From JADJLQ01 sp034439915 (GTDB lineage: Bacteria; Bacteroidota; Bacteroidia; Chitinophagales; Saprospiraceae): a stretch of 12,378 nt of DNA. The position numbers were made by a program, and so were the translations under genes. The DNA is taken from NCBI GenBank assembly GCA_034439915.1, contig JAWXBI010000268.1, positions 1-12,378 on the forward strand, read 5' to 3'. This document shows positions 1 through 5,600 of the stretch, in pieces. Numbering within the stretch: position 1 is the stretch's first letter; each line of letters begins with the position of its first letter. The notes beneath the pieces were generated by a model. That model saw only the letters and a program-made list of their open reading frames with translations. It searched no databases and was not told the origin of the DNA.

Positions 1-295
1 AAATGAACATGAGGACCGGACCTATTACCCAATTGAGCAGTAGGGATAATCCTACTATTTTGGTGTTCTTAAATACTTCTTTAAGTTTTTCATAGCTCAC
101 TTTTGTAAATGGTGGATACATCATAAGAATTAACCCGATGGTTAAAGGGAAGTTGGTAGGGCCTGAAGAAAATGAATTGATATAAGTGGAAGTGAAGGAA
201 TGAAATACCCTATTGCAACCCCCTGTTGCCATGCTTAACAAAATCCATACCGTGAGATAGCGATCTAAGAAACTGAGTTTAATTCTTGCTGGCAT
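1..295 (-). CDS. ACR3-family arsenite efflux permease, N-terminal part (runs off the left edge)
   Basis: This integral membrane permease would export arsenite across the inner membrane. Reading leftward from the ATG at 295 gives 98 residues with no stop before the edge. Residues 8-20 (SFLDRYLTVWILL) and the stretches SFSSGPTN (41-48), IGLILMMYPP (53-62) and SLLLNWVIGPVLMF (84-97) match what I recall of the start of Bacteroidota ACR3 proteins, covering roughly the first three membrane helices. AGGAAA about 10 nt upstream can serve as a ribosome binding site. Residues 25-33 do not fit the family. In the +1 frame the same DNA reads VAIGYFIPS, which does fit, so a one-base gain in the C run at 219-223 followed by a one-base loss near 190-198 is likely; the frame is restored afterwards. 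The usual arsR, arsC or arsM partners, if present, lie outside the window to the left. The ACR3 assignment is from memory of family sequences. Confidence 0.8.
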   Translation of the reverse strand, partial: MPARIKLSFLDRYLTVWILLSMATGGCNRVFHSFTSTYINSFSSGPTNFPLTIGLILMMYPPFTKVSYEKLKEVFKNTKIVGLSLLLNWVIGPVLMFI

Positions 296-325
296 TGGAT
301 AAAATTTCCTGATGTATGCATTATT

Positions 326-337
326 ATATTGCAATAT
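326..337. promoter_or_regulatory. Perfect 12-bp palindrome upstream of the ACR3 gene, possible operator
   Basis: ATATTGCAATAT is a perfect inverted repeat centred about 36 bp upstream of the permease start, inside the only 45 bp between that gene and the repeat array. ArsR-type repressors bind AT-rich dyads over ars promoters, so it could be an operator. The sequence is AT-rich and such palindromes also arise by chance. No clear promoter could be placed around it. Confidence 0.25.
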
Positions 338-340
338 TAC

Positions 341-516
341 GATTTATCCTCTGAAGCTTTAGCGAAAGAGGATTATCCTCCGAAGTTTTAACGAATTTAT
401 CCTCCGAAGACTCAGCGTAGGGAGGATTATCCCAAATCTTTTGTGAATTTATCCTCCGTAGCCTCTAGCGAAGGAGGACAAAACTTAAGCCTACCAAGGC
501 AGCGAAGGAGGGAGGA
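341..516. repeat. Degenerate tandem array of palindromic units, period about 52 bp
   Basis: Three units start at 341, 393 and 445, each opening with GA(A/T)TTTATCCTC. Each contains a left arm TCCTC(C/T) (347-352, 400-405, 452-457) and a right arm close to AGCGAAGGAGGA (361-372, 414-426, 467-478), so each can fold into a hairpin of about 26 nt with 5-6 bp outer stems. A half unit (left arm and spacer only) sits at 376-395, and another right arm lies at 501-511. Units are joined by GGATTATCC, itself able to pair. No ORF of significance crosses the array. It resembles REP- or BIME-like intergenic palindromic repeats; its function is not known from the sequence. Confidence 0.75.
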
Positions 517-527
517 GCAGGGTAGTA

Positions 528-589
528 TCCACCTACGCTCCACCCGACTCTCTTAAACTTCGTTTAAAGTCGGGTGGAGCTACGGTGGA
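528..589. repeat. Long imperfect inverted repeat (62-nt hairpin) next to the tRNA 3' end
   Basis: Three nested stems are visible. TCCACC (528-533) pairs with GGTGGA (584-589). CTCCACCCGACT (538-549) pairs perfectly over 12 bp with 568-579. TTAAAC (553-558) pairs with GTTTAA (562-567) around the loop TTC. A 4-nt internal loop on each side separates the outer and middle stems, and a 3-nt bulge (550-552) separates the middle and inner ones. It lies 5 nt beyond the tRNA 3' end and would be transcribed directly after it. There is no T run beyond it on the tRNA strand, so it is not a standard intrinsic terminator. It could act in tRNA 3' processing or be another intergenic palindromic element. Confidence 0.8.
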
Positions 590-594
590 AAATG

Positions 595-685
595 CGGTGA
601 GGGAGGGATTCGAACCCTCGGTACAGGTTTAAGCCCGTACGACGGTTTAGCAAACCGTTGATTTCAGCCACTCATCCACCTCACC
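595..685 (-). tRNA. tRNA-Ser, anticodon GCU (codons AGC/AGU)
   Basis: The reverse complement folds as a class II tRNA with a 7-bp acceptor stem (GGTGAGG with CCTCACC), a 5-bp anticodon stem (ACGGT with ACCGT) enclosing the loop TTGCTAA, a long variable arm typical of serine tRNAs, and a T arm with GGTTCGAATCC. The anticodon GCT is at 649-651. The discriminator base is G. The following bases are CA, so the 3' CCA is not encoded and must be added by nucleotidyltransferase. TAAATTTG at 714-721 on the same strand fits the Bacteroidota -7 consensus TAnnTTTG and may be part of its promoter, but I found no well-spaced -33 element. Confidence 0.95.
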
Positions 686-713
686 GGCTAATTGGCTGTT
701 TTTATAAGAAGTG

Positions 714-721
714 CAAATTTA
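714..721 (-). promoter_or_regulatory. Possible -7 promoter element of the tRNA-Ser gene
   Basis: TAAATTTG on the minus strand matches TAnnTTTG exactly and lies 29 nt upstream of the mature tRNA 5' end, a reasonable distance for a short 5' leader. The expected TTTG element about 19-21 nt further upstream is absent, which lowers confidence. Confidence 0.35.
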
Positions 722-778
722 GTATTTTTCATCCACCAAGCTAATATTAAAACTGTCAAAATAAACCGTGTGTAAGAG

Positions 779-2098
779 ATGAGGCTGGCTTATGGAATCA
801 ATTGGTACATACTGCTTATCGCTGCTGTAATTCCAGCTGCCATTCGGGCACAAATCACCTTAGATACGATTTATCCCGCTGCCTGGGCAGGCAACTCAAT
901 CAATACCGTAATTTTCCGCAAAAACTCATTGACCAGCAACAATACCTTCCAATACACTGCCTTTTATGATGGTTCCGGATTTGTAATGGTTGGGAGACGA
1001 TCTATGGAATCAAAATTATGGGACTGGAAAAAACTGAATTACCGGGGCAATATCCTCGACGCTCACAACTCGATCAGTATTCAATTGGATGGCACCGGAT
1101 ATCTCCACATGGCCTGGGACCATCACAATCACCCGTTAAAATATTTTAGAAGCATCGCTCCGGGTTCCCTGGAGTTTGAACCCATGCAGGTCATGGTTGG
1201 AAAGGATGAATCAGCAGTCAGTTACCCTGAATTTTACCGGTTACCGGACGGCGATTTATTGTTTTTTTATCGTAACGGCGCCTCCGGCAATGGAAATCTG
1301 GTCATTAATAGTTACAGCATCAAAACGGCATCCTGGACTAGGCTCCATCATAGTCTCCTGGATGGGGAAGGCCAAAGGAATGCCTATTGGCAGGCCGCTG
1401 TTGACAAATTGGGCAATATCCATTTATCCTGGACCTGGAGAGAGACCCCGGATGTAGCCAGTAACCATGATATCTGCTATGCTTTATCAAAAGATAAAGG
1501 AAAATCGTGGCAAACTTCTCAGGGGTCTGTTTATACCTTGCCAATAAATGCAAAAAATGCAGAATATATCATGCGCATTCCTCAAAATAGCAAACTGATT
1601 AACCAAACCTCCATAACTTGCGATCAGTCCGGACGGCCATATATAGCTACCTATTGGAAAAATCCTGAAGATCGGGCTCCTCAATATCGGATCGTTTATT
1701 TTGATGGTCGGAATTGGTTAACTAAGTCATTGAATTTCAGTAATTTGAATTTTTCCTTAAGTGGAATGGGTACCCGAAGTATCCCTATTTCAAGACCCCA
1801 GGTATTGGTTTGGACAAAACAGAAAGAAACCTATCTTGGGCTGATATTCCGGGATGAGGAAAGGGGCAACAAAGCATCGCTGGCTTTTAATACGATCAAC
1901 AGCAAAAATCCCTGGTCGATCCTGGACCTGGATGCCCAGGCCCTTGACCGCTGGGAACCCACACTGGACCATGATCTATGGGCTAACCGTCAGATACTTC
2001 AATTATTCATACTGCCAGTTACCCAGATAGACGGTGAAAAGGTAGAAAACAGGTTGGAAAAGCCCGTCAGCATCCTGGAATGGAAACCTTTGCAATAA
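779..2098 (+). CDS. Secreted BNR_4-family beta-propeller protein
   Basis: This 439-residue protein has an N-terminal signal peptide (about residues 1-24, ending AIRA before Q25) and no lipobox, so it is probably periplasmic or secreted. Conserved features of BNR_4 proteins can be seen: TAFYDGSGFVMVGRR (60-74), AHNSISI (95-101), DGTGYLHMAWDHHNHPL (104-120) with a histidine cluster at 115, 116 and 118, and DKLGNIHLSWTWR (209-221). SKDKGKSW (237-244) is a full Asp-box (S-x-D-x-G-x-x-W). Family knowledge: BNR_4 proteins are predicted propellers found with polysaccharide degradation genes, and some polysaccharide lyases share this fold and use clustered His and Tyr residues. Which sugar it acts on, or whether it is an enzyme, cannot be told. 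No SusC/SusD-type genes are nearby. The ATG at 779 directly precedes the signal peptide. No clear terminator follows; the downstream gap contains only a weak 5-bp stem. Confidence 0.85.
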   Translation: MRLAYGINWYILLIAAVIPAAIRAQITLDTIYPAAWAGNSINTVIFRKNSLTSNNTFQYTAFYDGSGFVMVGRRSMESKLWDWKKLNYRGNILDAHNSISIQLDGTGYLHMAWDHHNHPLKYFRSIAPGSLEFEPMQVMVGKDESAVSYPEFYRLPDGDLLFFYRNGASGNGNLVINSYSIKTASWTRLHHSLLDGEGQRNAYWQAAVDKLGNIHLSWTWRETPDVASNHDICYALSKDKGKSWQTSQGSVYTLPINAKNAEYIMRIPQNSKLINQTSITCDQSGRPYIATYWKNPEDRAPQYRIVYFDGRNWLTKSLNFSNLNFSLSGMGTRSIPISRPQVLVWTKQKETYLGLIFRDEERGNKASLAFNTINSKNPWSILDLDAQALDRWEPTLDHDLWANRQILQLFILPVTQIDGEKVENRLEKPVSILEWKPLQ

Positions 2099-2165
2099 TC
2101 ACCCTTTTTGAGGGAGTAGATTAACAAAACTCCTAGGTTATTTTGTGGCCTATTTCATTTTATCC

Positions 2166-2414
2166 ATGTACAAATCATTAACCCTTCTGATTTTCCTTTT
2201 TTCGCAACTAATGGCCGTTGCTAACCCCCCTGGCAAATGGATAACCGCAGAGTCCGGTAAATATAAATACCAATTTGTCGAACAGGATCTTTTAAAAACC
2301 AGATTCTATACACTGGGTAATGGATTAAAGGTCATTTTATCGGTCAATAAAAAAGGACCCAGAATACAAGGCGATGTTAAAAAATTAACCATGGTCGAAT
2401 TATTTGGATATTGA
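2166..2414 (+). pseudogene. Remnant of an M16 (insulinase-family) peptidase gene: both ends kept, middle deleted
   Basis: From the ATG at 2166 the frame encodes 82 residues: a signal peptide (MYKSLTLLIFLFSQLMAVA), then a stretch very like the start of Bacteroidota M16 peptidases (GKYKYQF, then FYTLGNGLKVILSVNK and PRIQ). In intact proteins, which are about 900-1000 residues long, this is followed by the first beta strands and the HxxEH zinc site. Here the reading frame passes directly at about 2370 into GDVKKLTMVELFGY and a stop. That ending resembles the extreme C-terminus of the same family (a segment ending LFGY). The simplest reading is one in-frame deletion of nearly the whole gene. No zinc ligands remain, so it cannot be a peptidase. 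A GTG start at 2145 in the same frame would add seven residues but is less likely. A small functional exported peptide remains possible. The N-terminal match is strong; the C-terminal one is weaker. Confidence 0.6.
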
Positions 2415-2467
2415 CCTCAGCCTGTCCAATTTTTACCGAAATTTGTATAAAATTTATTCTAATATAT

Positions 2468-4864
2468 ATGAAAATATCATTTCTTCAATCAAAGAGTCTG
2501 CTCTTGCTCTTTTTTGTTTCCTTTGCCGGGATGGCGGTATCACAATCCACCTCCAATCATGGCAATAAGTTTGAACAACTGGGAGGGATTTTAGCTACAC
2601 CTAATGAGTATCGCACCGCCAGTGGGGCCCCCGGTACCAAATATTGGCAGCAAAGGGTCGACTACGACATCAAATGTGAACTGGATGAAGACAATCAAAA
2701 ATTGACGGGTTCAGAAACCATAACTTATTTTAATAATTCTCCGGACGCGCTAAACTATCTCTGGTTGCAATTGGATGAAAACCAGCACAGTACAGTAAAT
2801 AATGCGAATTATCAGAATACGAATGCCCTGCCTCCGGTATTGACCGATAAACAAATCGACCGCGTGGATGAAAGCAGAGGGGACAACGGTTATGGGTTTA
2901 AAATCAGCAAAATGGTGGATGCCCTGGGTAAACCGTTAAAGTATACCCTGAATAAGACGATGATGAGAGTTGATCTTCCGGTACCTATAAAACCGAATTC
3001 GACCTTTGTATTCAAAATCGACTGGAGTTATAAAATGGTGGACCGTATGGATTTCAACCGTTTTAATAGTGCAAGAGGCGGTTATGAGTATTTCAAGGAA
3101 GACGGCAATCATATCTTTACGGTAGCTCAATGGTATCCCCGACTATGCAAATACGGTGATGAGATCGGATGGCAAAACCATCAGTTTACCGGTACCGGAG
3201 AGTTTACCCTTTCTTTTGGGAATTTTAAAGTTCAGATGACCGTGCCTTCAGACCATGTCGTAGGCTCTACCGGGGAATGTCTCAATTACATGACCAATCT
3301 GAATGCCACCCAGAAAGCCCGGTGGACCGCAGCTCAGACGGCTAAAGAACCAGTCCAGATTGTGAATCTGACAGAAGCCTTAGCGGCACAAAAATCAAAG
3401 AGCAAAACAAAAAAGACCTGGATTTTCAAAGCAGATAATGTCCGGGATTTCGCCTGGACTTCGTCGAGAAGATTTGTATGGGATGCTCTTCCGATCACCG
3501 TTAAGAATAAAAAAATAATGTGTATGAGTTTTTATGCCAAAGAGGCATATCCCATATACAGCCGCTATTCCACCAAAGCAGTGGCACATACCATCAAGAC
3601 CTATTCTGATTTTACTATTCCTTATCCTTATCCGGTAGCCCAGAGTGTGGAGGCAGCAAACGGTATGGAATATCCCATGATCTGTTTCAATCCGGGTCGT
3701 GCCCAACCCGACGGATCTTACAATGAAGGAAATAAGAACGCTGCTATCCTGGTCATCATCCATGAAGTAGGACATAATTTTTTTCCGATGATTATCAACA
3801 GTGACGAAAGGCAATGGACCTGGATGGATGAAGGACTCAATTCGTATATGCAATATATTACCCAGGAACTTTGGGACAACAAGTTTCCTTCTGACGGTGG
3901 TACTCCTCTGGGGATAGTAGACTATATGAGATCGCCTAAAGACAAGCTGGAACCCATCATGACCAATTCAGAAAATATAATTGGATTTGGCCCCAATGCG
4001 TATGATAAAGTAGCTACAGGGCTTAATATGCTGCGGGAAACTATCATGGGCAGGGAGTTATTTGACCAGGCGTTTAAAGAATATGCCCGGCGATGGGCAT
4101 TTAAACATCCCACCCCGGCTGATTTTTTCAGGACGATGGAAGATGCAAGTGGTGAAGACCTTGACTGGTTTTGGAGAGGATGGTTTTACAGCATTGATGC
4201 AACAGACATTTCTTTGGATACGGTGAAATATTCCAGGCCTGATGTTCATGCAGTACCCGCACGGTTAAACGATACCGTAGAAATGCGCAAATTGTCCAAA
4301 CCTATTGTCAATGAATACGAAGACTTGTCCAAAATCAGGAACCGACAAGATACCAGCATAAAATTTGTAACTGATCGCGATACGAGTTTGAGGGATTTTT
4401 ATTGGAAATATGACCGGGAGATTGAACAATTCGATACTGCATCCTATCCTGTCAACGTGGTTTCTTTTCAGGACACGCTCGATGAATCTGGTAAAAAATT
4501 GTATTCAAACCGACATCTGTACGAACTGACCTTCAGCAATAAGGGTGGACTGGTCATGCCCATCATCCTGGAATGGAAATTTAAAGACGGGACTTCAGAA
4601 GTGCAGCGTATACCGGCACAAATCTGGCGTAAAAATGAAAACAAAATCACCAAAGTATTTTTAAAAGATAAAGAAGTAGCCAGCATAAAACTGGATCCTT
4701 ACCGCGAAACTGCGGATATCGACGAAAGCAACAACAGTTATGGGGACACCAAACCTATTCCTGAACCCAGCCGATTTAAAGTATTCAAACAAAAACAGTT
4801 TACTCCTCCTCCCGATATCAATCCGATGCAAAAAGCAATGGAAAAAGAGAAAGCAAAAACCTAA
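2468..4864 (+). CDS. Secreted M1-family metallopeptidase (aminopeptidase N-like)
   Basis: A zinc metallopeptidase of 798 residues is predicted to trim peptides outside the cytoplasm. It starts with a signal peptide (MKISFLQSKSLLLLFFVSFA, cleavage near residue 25). An N-terminal beta domain covers about residues 45-300. The exopeptidase motif is present as GMEYP (399-403). The zinc site is HEVGH (432-436) followed 18 residues later by E455 in WMDEG, the full HExxH-x18-E signature; H432, H436 and E455 are the expected ligands and E433 the catalytic base. Y512 in NAYDK is the likely transition-state tyrosine. The C-terminal part (about 600-798) is a charged, beta-rich extension without a T9SS-type sorting domain that I recognise. 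The frame stays open upstream to a TTG at 2411, which overlaps the stop of the preceding remnant, but the ATG at 2468 directly precedes the signal peptide and is preferred. Length fits Bacteroidota M1 proteins. Confidence 0.92.
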   Translation: MKISFLQSKSLLLLFFVSFAGMAVSQSTSNHGNKFEQLGGILATPNEYRTASGAPGTKYWQQRVDYDIKCELDEDNQKLTGSETITYFNNSPDALNYLWLQLDENQHSTVNNANYQNTNALPPVLTDKQIDRVDESRGDNGYGFKISKMVDALGKPLKYTLNKTMMRVDLPVPIKPNSTFVFKIDWSYKMVDRMDFNRFNSARGGYEYFKEDGNHIFTVAQWYPRLCKYGDEIGWQNHQFTGTGEFTLSFGNFKVQMTVPSDHVVGSTGECLNYMTNLNATQKARWTAAQTAKEPVQIVNLTEALAAQKSKSKTKKTWIFKADNVRDFAWTSSRRFVWDALPITVKNKKIMCMSFYAKEAYPIYSRYSTKAVAHTIKTYSDFTIPYPYPVAQSVEAANGMEYPMICFNPGRAQPDGSYNEGNKNAAILVIIHEVGHNFFPMIINSDERQWTWMDEGLNSYMQYITQELWDNKFPSDGGTPLGIVDYMRSPKDKLEPIMTNSENIIGFGPNAYDKVATGLNMLRETIMGRELFDQAFKEYARRWAFKHPTPADFFRTMEDASGEDLDWFWRGWFYSIDATDISLDTVKYSRPDVHAVPARLNDTVEMRKLSKPIVNEYEDLSKIRNRQDTSIKFVTDRDTSLRDFYWKYDREIEQFDTASYPVNVVSFQDTLDESGKKLYSNRHLYELTFSNKGGLVMPIILEWKFKDGTSEVQRIPAQIWRKNENKITKVFLKDKEVASIKLDPYRETADIDESNNSYGDTKPIPEPSRFKVFKQKQFTPPPDINPMQKAMEKEKAKT

Positions 4865-4886
4865 TGTTTTCCTAAAATCAAAAAAC

Positions 4887-4923
4887 AAAGCCTCAGGAGT
4901 TGAATTCCAATTCCTGAGGCTTT
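4887..4923. terminator. Strong hairpin terminator after the M1 peptidase gene
   Basis: AAAGCCTCAGGA (4887-4898) pairs perfectly with TCCTGAGGCTTT (4912-4923). The stem continues through a G-U pair and TTG/CAA to a 5-nt loop (AATTC), 16 bp in all. The plus-strand side is followed by TTTAATTTTA and the other side by an A run (4881-4885), so it could work in both directions. It begins 22 nt after the stop codon and separates the peptidase from the next gene. Confidence 0.85.
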
Positions 4924-4978
4924 AATTTTACAATCCAGTTTACCCTCACATTACTCATCATAGTTTAAATCCATATTC

Positions 4979-5416
4979 ATGTATAAAATAATTTTTGTTT
5001 TAGGTATTTGCCTCCTGGCAAAAAACAGTATTAGCGCACAAACCGATATTGAAACCATGAAAGAAATTCAAACCGTTTGTACCTATTACCTCGATGGAGG
5101 GACCCTGGGTGATAGTGCCCTGTTTTCCAAAGCATTTGTACCAGACGGCCAGATGAGGTATATGCGCAATGATACCTTGTTCAATGTATCCCTCCAGGAT
5201 TTTATGGCCAGGGCTAGAAATAGTGGAGTAACACAAAACCGGAAAACTAAAATAGAGCATATCCAGGTCTATGGAAATGCTGCTACAGCGAAACTAACCA
5301 TTGAGTATCCTACCTTTTATTTTCACGATATCATGAGCCTGCTCAAAACAGCAGGTGGCTGGAAAATTGTCAGCAAGATTTTTTACCGGGAAGAAAAAGC
5401 GCAAGCGCCTAAATAA
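4979..5416 (+). CDS. Exported NTF2-like / putative lumazine-binding domain protein
   Basis: This 145-residue protein begins with a signal peptide (MYKIIFVLGICLLAKNSISA, cleaved before Q21). The remaining 125 residues have the look of the SnoaL/NTF2-like cone fold, specifically the Lumazine_bd_2 type common in Bacteroidota: a helix starting IETMKEIQTVCTYYLDGGTLGD, then SKAFVPDGQMRYMRND, a helix SLQDFMARAR, and C-terminal strands AATAKLTIEYPTFYFHDIMSLL and GGWKIVSKIFYRE. Proteins of this group are small ligand-binding or enzyme-like folds, and neither substrate nor reaction can be assigned. It stands alone between a terminator hairpin and a convergent gene. No convincing promoter was found in the 55 bp upstream. 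The fold assignment is from sequence pattern only. Confidence 0.75.
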   Translation: MYKIIFVLGICLLAKNSISAQTDIETMKEIQTVCTYYLDGGTLGDSALFSKAFVPDGQMRYMRNDTLFNVSLQDFMARARNSGVTQNRKTKIEHIQVYGNAATAKLTIEYPTFYFHDIMSLLKTAGGWKIVSKIFYREEKAQAPK

Positions 5417-5421
5417 TCAAG

Positions 5422-5561
5422 AGGCATGAATTAACAGTCAGAAGGCATCGTTAACAGTCAATAATTAGCGGTCAATAATTACACCCCCTACATATTCAGA
5501 ACTTAAAACCTTGTCTAATAACTTAAACAGCAGGCCCTAATTAGCGGTCTATAATTACACC
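5422..5561. repeat. Cluster of short direct repeats in a convergent intergenic gap
   Basis: The gap 5417-5600 has no gene but holds two repeat families. A 24-bp sequence beginning TAATTAGCGGTC occurs at 5462-5485 and 5538-5561 with one mismatch (A5474 versus T5550). An approximately 20-bp unit, AGGCAT followed by TTAACAGTCA, occurs at 5422-5440 and 5443-5460. GTCAATAATTA is also repeated at 5457-5467 and 5471-5481, linking the two families. A 10-bp palindrome GCTATATAGC lies at 5577-5586. No terminator with a T run is evident for either flanking gene. Confidence 0.8.
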
Positions 5562-5600
5562 AACCACTTCCTGAACGCTATATAGCTATCGGGACATCAA

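Noticed and set aside
341..516. CRISPR array
   Set aside because: The repeats are palindromic and diverged, there is no set of unique, equal-length spacers between identical repeats, and no cas gene is in the window.
2111..2135. Terminator after the BNR_4 gene (GGAGT with ACTCC)
   Set aside because: The stem has only 5 bp with an 11-nt loop and no clean T run directly after it.
2411..2467. TTG start at 2411 for the M1 peptidase, coupled to the preceding stop codon
   Set aside because: The extra 19 residues would precede a good signal peptide that starts at the ATG at 2468.
3395..3853. 152-codon open frame on the minus strand inside the M1 peptidase gene
   Set aside because: It is antisense to the zinc-site region of a well-supported gene and its translation shows no family features.
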